A stretch of DNA of 64,000 nt from CAWBOY01 sp963790585 (GTDB lineage Bacteria > Planctomycetota > Planctomycetia > Gemmatales > Gemmataceae): NCBI GenBank assembly GCA_963790585.1, contig CAWBOY010000006.1:372001-436000 (forward strand). Direction: 5' to 3'. The position numbers and the translations under genes were made by a program. Shown in pieces: positions 8,376 through 16,564 of the stretch. The notes under the pieces are model-generated. The model was not told the DNA's origin, searched no databases, and saw only the letters and a program-made list of their open reading frames with translations. How positions within the stretch are numbered: the stretch's first letter is position 1; each line of letters begins with the position of its first letter.

Positions 8376-9389
8376 ATGCACCTGACAGCCCTGGTGGAAC
8401 GTCCCGACCATGTTTGCTGCCGTTATCGATTGGCCGCGTTTCGCCCCTGGCTCGAACAGGCGGGGCATTCGTTGGAATTGGTTCCACTGCCGCGCGGCTG
8501 GTTTTCGCGTTGGCGATTGTTTCGCAGTCTGCGTCATGCGAATGTTATTTTGCAACGACGATTGCTACCTGGCTGGCAGTTAACGCAATTACGTCAATCG
8601 GTGCGCTTTCTCCTTTTTGATATAGATGATGCAGTTTTCCTGCGCGATTCCTATGCGCCCCAGGGATTGCAACACTCGGGCCGGCTGCACCGATTCGCGG
8701 ATGTCGTTCGAGCCAGCGATGCGACGATCGCGGGCAATCGATTCCTTCAGGCGCAAGCGTGCCGCTGGGCCGGCGGCAACGCGGTCCACGTGATTCCGAC
8801 GTGCGTCAATCCGGACCTCTACCCGCTCGCCCGCCATCCGGCGTCGAATAATCGTGTCCAGCTCGTCTGGGTGGGCTCCGCGAGTACGTTGCAGGGTTTA
8901 TCGATCATTCGTCCGCTGTTGGAAGAAGTTGGCCGCCAAGTTCCATCGCTGCGCTTAAAGCTGATATGCGATCGCTTTCTGGAGTTTCAGAGCCTCCCGG
9001 TCGATCCGTGCGTTTGGTCGGAGGCCGACGAAGCCAAAGAGATCGCGGCGGCCGACATCGGCATCAGTTGGATTCCCGACGATGACTGGAGCCGAGGCAA
9101 ATGCGGACTCAAGGTGCTGCAATACATGGCCGCCGGCCTGCCTGTAGTGGCAAATCCGGTCGGTGTTCAAGCCTCCATGGTCCGCGATGGTGAGACGGGC
9201 TTTCTGGCCGAAACACCTGAAGAGTGGGTCGAAGCCCTGCGCCGACTTGCCAGTGATGCCGAGCTGCGCCGGCGGATGGGGCAGGCTGGACGACGATTGG
9301 TTGAGACGGAATTTAGCGTGGAACGCGGCGCGGCCGGTTGGCTCCGTCTGCTCGATAGTCTGACACACCGGCTGGCTAAGGCCGGTTGA
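8376..9389 (+). CDS. glycosyltransferase, GT-B fold (GT4-like)
   Basis: The enzyme probably transfers a sugar from a nucleotide-sugar donor to an envelope glycan or lipid. The 337-residue frame ends with the GT1/GT4 donor-binding signature: KCGLKVLQYMAAGLPVVANP, then GVQASMVRDGETGFLAETPE (donor-binding Glu and loop). The N-terminal half has the shorter pattern seen in planctomycete transferases with LLFDIDDAVFLRDS. The ATG at 8376 has GAGGAGA upstream. The next gene encodes a WaaP-like sugar kinase and follows 11 bases later, so the two form an operon likely concerned with surface glycan or lipid A-like core assembly. The acceptor cannot be told from sequence. Confidence 0.85.
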   Translation: MHLTALVERPDHVCCRYRLAAFRPWLEQAGHSLELVPLPRGWFSRWRLFRSLRHANVILQRRLLPGWQLTQLRQSVRFLLFDIDDAVFLRDSYAPQGLQHSGRLHRFADVVRASDATIAGNRFLQAQACRWAGGNAVHVIPTCVNPDLYPLARHPASNNRVQLVWVGSASTLQGLSIIRPLLEEVGRQVPSLRLKLICDRFLEFQSLPVDPCVWSEADEAKEIAAADIGISWIPDDDWSRGKCGLKVLQYMAAGLPVVANPVGVQASMVRDGETGFLAETPEEWVEALRRLASDAELRRRMGQAGRRLVETEFSVERGAAGWLRLLDSLTHRLAKAG

Positions 9390-9400
9390 GGAAAGGGCCG

Positions 9401-10372
9401 ATGTCCACGACGCTCCCGACCGGGAATCGCAGTCCGCTATGCCGGCTGTCTCCAGAAATGGAGCCGGCGCGCGACCGGCTATTTACCACTTCCGGTCCCC
9501 GCATCCAGGAATGGCTTGACCAAGGGTTGGCTCGCATCTGCAAGCAAGGGCCGCATCAGGCCGTCTACCGCGTCGTTCTGCCCGAGATCGATTTTTATTT
9601 AAAGCAATATCGCACACCGGACCGCCGCGCGTGGCTCCGTGGCCTCGTTCGCGCCAGCAAGGCACGTCTGGAGTTCGAGCGCATTCGCGCCGTGGCCGAA
9701 CGTGGCATTCCAACAATCGAAGCCCTGGCCCAAGGCGAACAGGGTGATGAGAGCTGGCTAATCACCCGGACGCTTGGTGACACAATTCCGTTACACGACT
9801 TCCTGGAGCTCGAATATCCTCATATCGCACCCGGGCGGCAAACGCGGCTGCGCCAGCGAATTGCCGCCGCCCTCGGCGAGCTACTCGCGCGCATGCACGA
9901 CGGCGGCGTGACGCATCACGATCTTCATCCCGGCAACGTGCTGCTGCGACTCGACGAGGCTGACGCGCCGGAATTGTTTTTGATCGATCTTTACGCGGCT
10001 CGGGTCGGACCTCCGCTCACAATAGCCGAACGCCGGGCGAACCTGGCGATCCTCGATCGTTGGTTCATCCTACGTGCCGCGCCGGCCGATCGGCTGCGTT
10101 GTCTGCGCGCCTATCAACGCGCCTCGCTGCGCTCTTGGCAGCCGGATCCGCTGGAATTGGACGCGGAAACGGTGCGATCCAATCTCCTATTCTGGGGGCA
10201 AATGGATCGCCGCTGCGTCGAGAAAAACCGCTACTTTCGCCATCTCCGCAGTCGCTCACTCGTAGGTCATGCCGTGACGGAATTGGATAAGGACGCCCTT
10301 GACGCTTTGATGCGCGATCCGGACGCGCCGTTCAATCATCCGGACGCCAAGGTTCTCGAAACGCGCACGTAG
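9401..10372 (+). CDS. WaaP/InaA-type lipopolysaccharide kinase, first kinase domain
   Basis: Proteins of this group are eukaryote-like kinases that phosphorylate sugars of the outer-membrane lipopolysaccharide core. The kinase signs are a Lys in IDFYLKQYRTPDRRAWLRG, the catalytic loop THHDLHPGNVLLRL (HxDLHxxN) and the metal site LFLIDLYAAR. ATG 9401 is chosen because GAGGAAAGG lies upstream; a TTG at 9386 would overlap the previous gene. The frame ends at TAG 10370-10372, but removing one T there joins it to a second kinase domain in the next frame (T-S-G-V-V-V-E-I-E), so this is probably the first half of a two-kinase protein of about 575 residues broken by one inserted base. Confidence 0.8.
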   Translation: MSTTLPTGNRSPLCRLSPEMEPARDRLFTTSGPRIQEWLDQGLARICKQGPHQAVYRVVLPEIDFYLKQYRTPDRRAWLRGLVRASKARLEFERIRAVAERGIPTIEALAQGEQGDESWLITRTLGDTIPLHDFLELEYPHIAPGRQTRLRQRIAAALGELLARMHDGGVTHHDLHPGNVLLRLDEADAPELFLIDLYAARVGPPLTIAERRANLAILDRWFILRAAPADRLRCLRAYQRASLRSWQPDPLELDAETVRSNLLFWGQMDRRCVEKNRYFRHLRSRSLVGHAVTELDKDALDALMRDPDAPFNHPDAKVLETRT

Positions 10373-11131
10373 CGGGGTCGTGGTCGAGATCGAGATGCCG
10401 ATCGGCGGCCAAACGAGGCGGTTGATCTATAAGCGCTTCAATGTCACGTCGCGCTGGGAAGCGTGGGGCACGCTCTTTCGCCCGCCAGCTGCTTTGCGGT
10501 CCTATCAGAACGGTCATGGCCTGCGGCAACGGGGCCTGCCCACGCCGCGCCCGCTCGCCGTCTGGCACCGCGTGCAAAATGGTCTGAAACGCGAAGGCTA
10601 TCTCATCACCGAAACGGTTCCCGATGCCATACACCTGATCGATTTCTTGCGTCAAAACGCGATCCGTGAGCCGGACGAAGCGCGACGAATCCTAAACAGC
10701 TTGACCGAACAGGCCGGCCGCATGATTCGCGATCTGCATCGTCGCCGTCTCACGAATCGTGACCTAAAAGGACAGAATCTCCTGGTCAGCGCGAACCTTG
10801 GTCCCTGGCCCATGCCGTCCGATCGCGAGCCAATCCGCGAATGGAAGCGCCAACTAACCGATCGAATTCATGGCAGATCTGGTTTATCGACCTTGACGGC
10901 GTCCGGGCGCTGAAGCATCTATCGCACAAACATCGCGTGCAAAATCTGGCCCGCCTCAACGTCAGCTTTCCGCTCGATCGAATCGTGTCGTCCACCGATC
11001 GGCTGCGGTTCCTGCATGCCTATCTTGGTGGCCACGGCAAAAGCGAATGGAAGAACTGGTGGCGCGGGATCGAACGCGCTTCGCAAGCGAAGATCGAGCG
11101 CAATCGCCGCAAGGGGCGTGTTTTGGGTTAG
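10371..11131 (+). CDS. WaaP-type kinase, second domain (frameshifted part)
   Basis: This half carries LIYKRFNVTSRWEAWGTLFR, GLRQRGLPTPRPLAVWHR, the catalytic loop LTNRDLKGQNLLV and, in a different frame, WFIDLDGVRALKHL and LARLNVSFP. Two frame changes are present: one near 10370 and one in the loop around 10840-10870, after which the frame is again that of the first kinase. The two cancel, so the whole gene would read 9401-11131. The conserved kinase residues are all present, which argues for sequencing error or very recent inactivation. The tail WRGIERASQAKIERNRRKG is typical of the planctomycete tandem kinases. Confidence 0.65.
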
Positions 11132-11174
11132 CAACGATCCGAAATTTCGCGTCTTCCTACCCGTGGTGTCGCAT

Positions 11175-11230
11175 GTGTGCCATGCTTGGGTACTCCAAAG
11201 CATGCTTTCGAGTACGAAAGCATGGCACGC
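11175..11230. repeat. dispersed palindrome, GTGCCATGCTT family
   Basis: Two small hairpins side by side (ATGCTTGGGTACTCCAAAGC and ATGCTTTCGAGTACGAAAGC) are enclosed by an outer inverted repeat starting TGTGCCATGCTT and ending AAGCATGGCAC. A shorter relative lies at 37337-37372. Confidence 0.8.
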
Positions 11231-11278
11231 GACGCCGCAAGGGGCATATTTTGGTTTGGTTAAGGAGAATTTAAGCCC

Positions 11279-11569
11279 GTGCCATCCCAAAAAGCGCCAT
11301 CGTCCCTGGAAGTGCTTGACAGTATTCAGGCGACTCTTGCGCGTCATCTCGCGCAGACGCCGCTTTTCGAGCAGGGTACCGCGTCGACGACCGCCGTCAC
11401 GCCGCCGCCATTCGAGGCTCTTGACGAAAATTTGGCCCGGATCCAAGACAGCCTCGATCGGGCGAATCGTGGCGCGGACGCGGCGGATGCGTTGGCCAAT
11501 AGTGAGATCGAGGCGTTGCGAAAGAGTGCTGAAGCGCTATCGGCGAGTCGTAAGCGAATAAGCGTTTAG
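11279..11569 (+). CDS. small hypothetical coiled-coil protein
   Basis: The product is 96 residues, starting with GTG at 11279; AAGGAG lies about 14 bases upstream, which is a long spacing. The sequence is Ala/Leu/Ser-rich with heptad-like repeats (SLEVLDSIQATLARHLAQTP and LARIQDSLDRANRG), suggesting a short helical coiled coil. No signal peptide or known domain is seen. A Thr/Pro linker separates two helical parts. It might be a small helper protein, but no function can be assigned. Confidence 0.5.
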   Translation: MPSQKAPSSLEVLDSIQATLARHLAQTPLFEQGTASTTAVTPPPFEALDENLARIQDSLDRANRGADAADALANSEIEALRKSAEALSASRKRISV

Positions 11570-11579
11570 TGCGCCGTTC

Positions 11580-11685
11580 AGACTAGATTTACGGGTGGCA
11601 CAAACATTCTTGTCTGTGCGGGAACCGACGAAGGGGCCTTTTGCTGCACAGACAGGAATGTCTGTGCCACCCGTAAATCTAGTCT
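11580..11685. repeat. long inverted repeat with TGTCTGTGCC motif
   Basis: The arms at 11580-11619 and 11646-11685 are 40 bases long and match with two mismatches; weaker pairing extends a further dozen bases on both sides. The loop is 26 bases. It lies between two convergent genes and could act as a two-way transcription terminator, or it could be a small non-autonomous mobile element. Confidence 0.85.
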
Positions 11686-11712
11686 GGACGGCCCACTAGT
11701 TCCAGCGTGGCC

Positions 11713-12039
11713 CTAATAGCGCGGCACCGACGAATCGACTCGCAGCGACCAGGCATCGATACCGCCATCGAGGGACGCGACATCAACCACACCGCGCTGT
11801 ACCAGAAACGCAGCGGCATGTTGACTGCGGACGCCATGATGACAATAGACGACCGTGAGCGCTCCCGCTGGCGGTTGAACTTCGTGAGCACGTTCGGCGA
11901 GTTGGTCGAGCGGAATGAGGACGCTCCCAGGCAAGGCCGCGATTTCATGCTCGAACGGTTGGCGGACGTCGAGCAAGTAGACCGAGTCGCCCGAGCGCAG
12001 CATATTCTTCAATTCCGCGACGCCGATCCGCTGGATCAT
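11713..12039 (-). CDS. single-domain rhodanese-like protein
   Basis: Rhodaneses carry sulfur on an active-site cysteine as a persulfide. The 108-residue protein is one rhodanese domain: VYLLDVRQPFEHEIAALPGS (the D-V-R-x-x-x-E substrate-binding motif), then the active loop VVYCHHGVRSQHAA with the catalytic Cys, and a C-terminal LDGGIDAWSLRVD. The ATG at 12039 is preferred to the GTG just before it because GAGG lies six bases upstream. It is divergent from the metY leader, which suggests, but does not prove, a role in sulfur delivery for methionine or other sulfur metabolism. Confidence 0.9.
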   Translation of the reverse strand: MIQRIGVAELKNMLRSGDSVYLLDVRQPFEHEIAALPGSVLIPLDQLAERAHEVQPPAGALTVVYCHHGVRSQHAAAFLVQRGVVDVASLDGGIDAWSLRVDSSVPRY

Positions 12040-12094
12040 CACAAACCTCGGGGTTATGAAACGGCCATTTGGCCAAAAACAACTTCGATTCTTC

Positions 12095-12122
12095 TTGACA
12101 CGTCTTTTTTTGGCCGTACTCT
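12095..12122 (+). promoter_or_regulatory. metY promoter
   Basis: TTGACA at 12095-12100 is separated by 16 bases from TACTCT at 12117-12122. Transcription from about 12129 would place the SAM-II-like aptamer within the first 20 nucleotides of the message. Confidence 0.6.
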
Positions 12123-12145
12123 AGACGTCTGACAATCTGGTACAA

Positions 12146-12197
12146 ACGTGGCGATTTCCGTTGCTTGCTCCACGTAAAAAAACAGCTAAGGAACCCG
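12146..12197 (+). ncRNA. SAM-II (SAM-alpha) riboswitch candidate
   Basis: The leader contains a perfect six-base-pair stem, ACGTGG (12146-12151) with CCACGT (12170-12175). Its loop begins with CGATTT and contains TTGCTTGC, and the stem is followed by TAAAAAAACA and GCTAAGGA. The order stem / GATTT / TTGC / stem / A-rich linker / GCTAA is the known SAM-II (metA motif, RF00521-like) pattern, a pseudoknot that binds S-adenosylmethionine and hides the ribosome site. The AAGGA at 12188-12192 would be that site. It sits directly upstream of methionine genes, as this class does in proteobacteria. The P2 pseudoknot pairing is not clear by eye (UUCC with GGAA is one possibility). Confidence 0.75.
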
Positions 12198-12299
12198 ATG
12201 CCTTTTGCCATCCTATCCATGCCAAGACGTGATCGCCACGATCGTACCCGTCGTCAGCATTCCGCACGCACCATAGTTATCACAACCGGGAGACGATAA
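12198..12299 (+). CDS. 33-residue leader ORF between riboswitch and metY
   Basis: An ATG at 12198 lies five bases after the AAGGA of the riboswitch tail and opens a frame of 33 codons rich in Arg and His (for example PRRDRHDRTRRQHSART). Its TAA at 12297-12299 overlaps the metY ATG (TAATG). This layout would let the riboswitch control translation of the leader ORF and, by coupling, of metY. The peptide has no recognised family and may matter only for its translation. Whether it is translated is inference. Confidence 0.5.
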   Translation: MPFAILSMPRRDRHDRTRRQHSARTIVITTGRR

Positions 12300-13598
12300 T
12301 GGCCGATCCAGCCATCATGCATCATTTTGGTACGCTCGCCGTTCACGCAGGACAAGAGCCTGACCCGACGACCAAGTCACGCGCCGTGCCAATCTATCAA
12401 ACGACGTCGTATTTGTTCAACGACGCCGATCACGCGGCACGGCTATTCGCGCTGCAAGAGTTCGGCAACATTTACTCGCGGATCATGAATCCGACGGTGG
12501 ACGTCTTTGAAAAGCGCGTCGCCGCGCTTGAGGGCGGCGTCGCCGGCCTGGCGACCTCCTCGGGCCAAGCAGCTGAAACGTTGACGATTCTGACCTTAGC
12601 GAAAGCCGGCGACGAAATCGTGTCGACGACGTCGCTTTACGGCGGCACATATAACCTGTTTCACCACACGTTGCCTCGGCTCGGCATCAACGTCCGCTTT
12701 GTCGATGCGGCGGATTATGACGAATTGAAAAAGGCGATCGGGCCGCGCACCAAGGCAGTCTACTCCGAGACTATGGGCAATCCCAAGCTCGACGTTCTCG
12801 ACATCGAGAAGCTCGCCGGCATAGCACACGGCGCGGGTGTGCCGTTGATTATCGACAATACCTCCGCATCGCCGGCCTTGTGCCGACCGATCCAATGGGG
12901 CGCCGATCTCGTCATCAACTCGGCTACCAAGTTCATCGGCGGCCACGGCACTTCGATCGGCGGCGTCATCGTCGATGCTGGCAAATTCGATTGGCAGAAG
13001 TCGGGTCGTTTCCAAGAGTTCGTCGATCCCGATCCGTCGTATCATGGCGTGTCATACACCACTAGCTTCGGCCCGCTGGCGTTCATCATCAAGGCGCGCG
13101 TGCAGGGCCTGCGCGACACGGGAGCCTGTCTCGTCGCCGTTCAACGCCTTCCTGCTGCTGCAAGGGGCCGAGACGCTTCATCTGCGCATGCAACGGCATA
13201 GCGAAAATGGCCTCGCCGTGGCCAAGTTCCTGAAAAAGCATCCCGGAGTGGCCTACGTCAATTATCCGGGTCTCGAAGACAGCCCCTACTATTCGCTGGC
13301 GCGGAAATATCTACCTGATGGCGCCGGCGCGCTGATTACCTTCGGCATCAAGGGCGGCTACGCGGCGGGCAAGACTTTCATCAACAGCGTCAAGCTGTTT
13401 AGCTTGCTGGCCAATATCGGCGACGCGAAATCGCTCGTGATCCATCCCGCATCGACGACACACCAGCAGCTGACCGAAGCCGAGCAAAAGGCCACCGGGG
13501 TAACTCCTGAGCTGATTCGGCTATCAGTAGGCATTGAGGATTCGCGCGATATTATCGCGGATATCGAGCAGGCGTTGCGTAAGAGTGCGGCGAGCTGA
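12299..13598 (+). CDS. metY: O-acetylhomoserine sulfhydrylase, one frameshift
   Basis: MetY makes homocysteine from O-acetylhomoserine and sulfide, with pyridoxal phosphate. The protein shows VPIYQTTSYLFNDADHAARL, YSRIMNPTVDVFEKRVAALE, the cofactor region TSSGQAAETLTILTLAKAGD, and SATKFIGGHGTSIGGV with the PLP lysine. One extra base near 13133 breaks the frame: the N-terminal part runs off at 13201, while NAFLLLQGAETLHLRMQRHS through to LRKSAAS at 13598 is in the next frame. Joined, the protein is about 432 residues, the usual length. The start has GGGAG upstream and overlaps the leader ORF stop. metX follows about 180 bases downstream, so acetyl-homoserine supply and use are adjacent. The insertion may be a sequencing error. 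Confidence 0.88.
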
Positions 13599-13630
13599 TT
13601 CATCAGCCAGGAGCGCTATCAGCCCCGAGC

Positions 13631-13718
13631 GCGGGAAAGGTAAAAAATCTGGAGAAAAAATAAGAAAGACAAAAATATATGATCTTATGTTTCACCCTAG
13701 ATTTTTTACCTTTCCCGC
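13631..13718. repeat. AT-rich palindromic element between metY and metX
   Basis: Perfect 20-base inverted repeats (GCGGGAAAGGTAAAAAATCT at 13631-13650 and its complement at 13699-13718) enclose a 48-base AT-rich centre that is unlike the GC-rich surroundings. It could be a MITE-like insertion or a terminator; the long loop makes a simple terminator less likely. Confidence 0.75.
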
Positions 13719-13777
13719 CTTTGATCGACGCTAATAGGCTCCGCGACTGGGGCAGGTAATTTCACAGGACAGCATCA

Positions 13778-14884
13778 ATGTCTAATCTTCTGCACCCGAC
13801 GGCCGAAGCGGACTTCACGTTTTGTCAGGATAAGCCGTTTCGCTTGACCGGCGGTGGCGTTTTGCGTCCGGTCAATTTGCACTATACGATTTATGGCGAC
13901 CTCAACCCGGAAGCGGATAACGTCTTGCTCGTCTGCCATGCCCTTTCGGGCTCCGCGCGGGTCGCGGATTGGTGGGAAGAGATGTTCGGGCCGGAACAGC
14001 CCTTTGACCTCGATCGCTTCTGCGTCATCGGCGTCAACTTGATTGGCTCGTGTTATGGCTCGACCGGGCCAACTTCGATAAACCCGGAAACAGGCCGGCC
14101 TTACGGCGGCGATTTTCCGGTTGTCAGCGTACTCGACACTGTTCGCGCCCAGGCGAAGCTGCTCGATCATCTCGGCGTCGATCGGCTCTATGCCGCGGTC
14201 GGCGGATCGATCGGCGGCATGCAAGCACTGCTCTGGGCGACGGAGTTTCCCGAACGAATTCAGCGCAGTATTGCAATAGGCGTGGCCCCGCTGAACGCAA
14301 TGGGCCTTGCCCTTAATCACATTCAGCGTCAGGCGATTCGTGACGATCCGGCATGGCGCGGCGGCAATTATTCGATCGACGATCCGCCGTCGCGCGGCCT
14401 GGCTTTGGCCCGTGGACTGGCCATGTGTTCGTATAAGTCGCCCGAGCTCTTCGAGGAACGCTACGGCCGTAAGCCAAACCGTAACGGCGAGGTGCCGCAT
14501 CGGTCTCACGAAGGCCGATACGACGTCGCCGGCTACCTCGATTATCAAGGGCGCCGATTCCTGGAGCGCTTCGACGCCAACAGCTATTTGGCCATCACCC
14601 GAGCGATGGATACGTTTGACTTCGGCGCTACGCCCGAGGAAGAGGCCGCGAATTTTCAGCGCATTCAGGCGAAGGTGCTTCTGGTCGGCATCAGCTCCGA
14701 TTGGCTTTTCCCGGCTGCCGACGTGCAAGCGCTCGCCGATCGAATGGCCGCCGCAGGTGTGGATGTACGGTATTTAGAACAGTCCTCTCATCATGGCCAC
14801 GACGGCTTCCTCGCCGACGCCGCCGACCTCGCGCCGATGATCCTGCCGGCGTTGCATGAGGAAGTGATGGCGCTGCGGGGCTAA
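13778..14884 (+). CDS. metX: homoserine O-acetyltransferase
   Basis: MetX acetylates homoserine with acetyl-CoA, giving the substrate used by MetY next door. The 368-residue protein has an alpha/beta-hydrolase fold: VLLVCHALSGSARVADWWEE, NLIGSCYGSTGPTSINPETG, the nucleophile elbow AVGGSIGGMQALLWATEFPE with catalytic Ser, GISSDWLFP with the acid Asp, and HHGHDGFLAD with the catalytic His. The frame is intact, and AGGAC precedes ATG 13778. No second riboswitch is seen before it, so it may be served by its own promoter or by read-through from metY. It is of the MetX type and not MetA. Confidence 0.95.
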   Translation: MSNLLHPTAEADFTFCQDKPFRLTGGGVLRPVNLHYTIYGDLNPEADNVLLVCHALSGSARVADWWEEMFGPEQPFDLDRFCVIGVNLIGSCYGSTGPTSINPETGRPYGGDFPVVSVLDTVRAQAKLLDHLGVDRLYAAVGGSIGGMQALLWATEFPERIQRSIAIGVAPLNAMGLALNHIQRQAIRDDPAWRGGNYSIDDPPSRGLALARGLAMCSYKSPELFEERYGRKPNRNGEVPHRSHEGRYDVAGYLDYQGRRFLERFDANSYLAITRAMDTFDFGATPEEEAANFQRIQAKVLLVGISSDWLFPAADVQALADRMAAAGVDVRYLEQSSHHGHDGFLADAADLAPMILPALHEEVMALRG

Positions 14885-14910
14885 GTACAACTTCACGGAA
14901 GAAGGGAGCC

Positions 14911-14981
14911 CTCGCCAGCCCCAAGCGGCAGCGCGGGTTTGGGGGTAAACGAACCCGTCGCTTGCGCTCCAGGCTGGTGAG
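14911..14981. repeat. dispersed palindrome, CAGCCCCAAGCG family
   Basis: The left arm at 14911-14939 starts CTCGCCAGCCCCAAGCG, and the right arm at 14952-14981 ends CTGGTGAG; pairing is imperfect. Related copies lie at 19213-19248, 25399-25459, 47911-47975 and about 50800-50905. Confidence 0.8.
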
Positions 14982-15031
14982 GGTTGAGATCGACTCCGAG
15001 CCGCCCAGACACCAAAAGAGCGAGACACGAT

Positions 15032-16141
15032 ATGGCACAACGAGCTTGCCGTTGGGGAATCCTCGGGACGGCGAACATTGCACGCAAGAACTGGCGAGCA
15101 ATCGCCAAATCGGGAAATTCTACGTTGGTCGCGGTCGCGAGCCGTGATCGTGAGCGTGCTGGGAAATTCATCGCCGAATGTCAGAAGGATGTGCCCTACA
15201 GTCCGCCTCCGGTCGCTTGCGGCAGTTACGAGGAGCTGATCGCCAGGTCCGACATCGACGCGGTGTATGTGCCATTGCCGACGGCGGTGCGGAAGGAATG
15301 GGTCATTCGCGCCGCCGAAGCTGGCAAGCATGTGCTCTGTGAAAAGCCCTGTGGGACAACAAGCGCAGACTTGCGTGCGATGGTGGATGCCTGCAATGCA
15401 AACAGCGTCCAGTTCATGGACGGCGTGATGTTCATGCACAGCAACCGGCTCGGGCTGCTGCGTCGCATCCTTGATGACGGCAAGAGCATCGGCAAAATTC
15501 AACGCATAACGAGTCAGTTCAGCTTTCGCGCCTCCGATGAGTTTTTGAGCGGCAACATCCGCATGAGCAGCGAACTCGAGCCGCTCGGCTGTCTCGGCGA
15601 CCTCGGTTGGTACAACATCCGTTTCGCCCTTTGGGTTATGAATGAACAGTTACCAGAACGCGTGACCGGCCGGATTCTGTCGCAGCAGGGCCGAAGCGAC
15701 AGCGGGCGGTCCGTGCCGACGGAATTTTCGGGCGAACTCTTCTTTGCCGGAGATGTGAGTGCTTCTTACTACTGCTCTTTTCTGACCGAAAATCAACAAT
15801 GGGCTAATGTCAGCGGTACGATGGGGTATCTGCAGCTATCCGATTTTGTCTTGCCGTTCTTCGGCAACGACGTGTCGTTCGAGGTACACAGTCCGGTATT
15901 CCACGTGAATGGGTGTGATTTCAAAATGGAAGACCGTTCACGCCGACTCGCGGTCCTGGAGGATAGTCACGGCACACCGAATTCCCAGGAAGCAAACATG
16001 ATCCGTACGTTTGCGGACAATGTGCTGACGGGCCAAATTGATCCGCGCTGGGCGGATCGGGCATTGAAGACACAGCAAGTGCTTGATGAGTGTCTTCGTT
16101 CGGCGCGCGACGATGGGCGAATGATCGCAATCAACGGATGA
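15032..16141 (+). CDS. Gfo/Idh/MocA-family oxidoreductase
   Basis: These NAD(P)-dependent enzymes oxidise or reduce sugars, inositols and related compounds. The N-terminal Rossmann fold begins CRWGILGTANIARKNWRAIA (G-x-G-x-x-x-A) and has YEELIARSDIDAVYVPLPT and the hallmark AGKHVLCEKPCGTTSADL, where the Lys of EKP is catalytic. The C-terminal part has LGDLGWYNIRFALWVMNEQL. The protein is about 370 residues. ATG 15032 is chosen so that the Rossmann motif starts near residue 9. The ribosome site is weak. No neighbour points to the substrate. An unusual start region follows directly after a dispersed palindrome. Confidence 0.88.
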   Translation: MAQRACRWGILGTANIARKNWRAIAKSGNSTLVAVASRDRERAGKFIAECQKDVPYSPPPVACGSYEELIARSDIDAVYVPLPTAVRKEWVIRAAEAGKHVLCEKPCGTTSADLRAMVDACNANSVQFMDGVMFMHSNRLGLLRRILDDGKSIGKIQRITSQFSFRASDEFLSGNIRMSSELEPLGCLGDLGWYNIRFALWVMNEQLPERVTGRILSQQGRSDSGRSVPTEFSGELFFAGDVSASYYCSFLTENQQWANVSGTMGYLQLSDFVLPFFGNDVSFEVHSPVFHVNGCDFKMEDRSRRLAVLEDSHGTPNSQEANMIRTFADNVLTGQIDPRWADRALKTQQVLDECLRSARDDGRMIAING

Positions 16142-16564
16142 GCGGGAGGACTTAATCCAGGCAAGTTTGACTACCCAGACTAATAGGCATCTACTGACCA
16201 GATTGGCAGGCAGTCGTTGCGCCAATCGATTCAGTTCCGACTTAGCCCAGCCGATCATTTCTAAAGAGACGCTTCTGCTAGCACTCGAACGGGCGACGTG
16301 ATTATCAGCGAGCAACCGGGACCCATCTGGTTCCGGGAGTACACTGGTTCGGCCTATGCTGGTCGGCCCGGTGGCCTTGCTCTTTTTCGTTGGCCCCTTC
16401 TTTTTTCATCCCGCCGGGTGAAACGGTGTCAGGTTCCGCGCTGATGCAACCCGATAAGGGATAGCCGGGACGATGGCGCTTCGCTTGCGCACGGCTACTT
16501 TGGTATCCGGGCGCCGCTGCCGCGCTGGAACGAGACAAGCAAGATTAATTGCGTGGAGGATGGG
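16142..16564. other. intergenic stretch, about 420 bp
   Basis: No gene is recognised. A short imperfect hairpin around 16315-16342 (CCGGGACCCATCTGGTTCCGG) could be a terminator for the upstream oxidoreductase. The last bases hold the ribosome site GGAGGA for the methyltransferase. Confidence 0.4.

Noticed and set aside
13600..13777. Second riboswitch before metX
   Set aside because: The structure there is a perfect terminal inverted repeat with a long AT-rich loop; no SAM motif is seen.
13775..14728. 317-codon minus-strand open frame
   Set aside because: Antisense shadow of metX.
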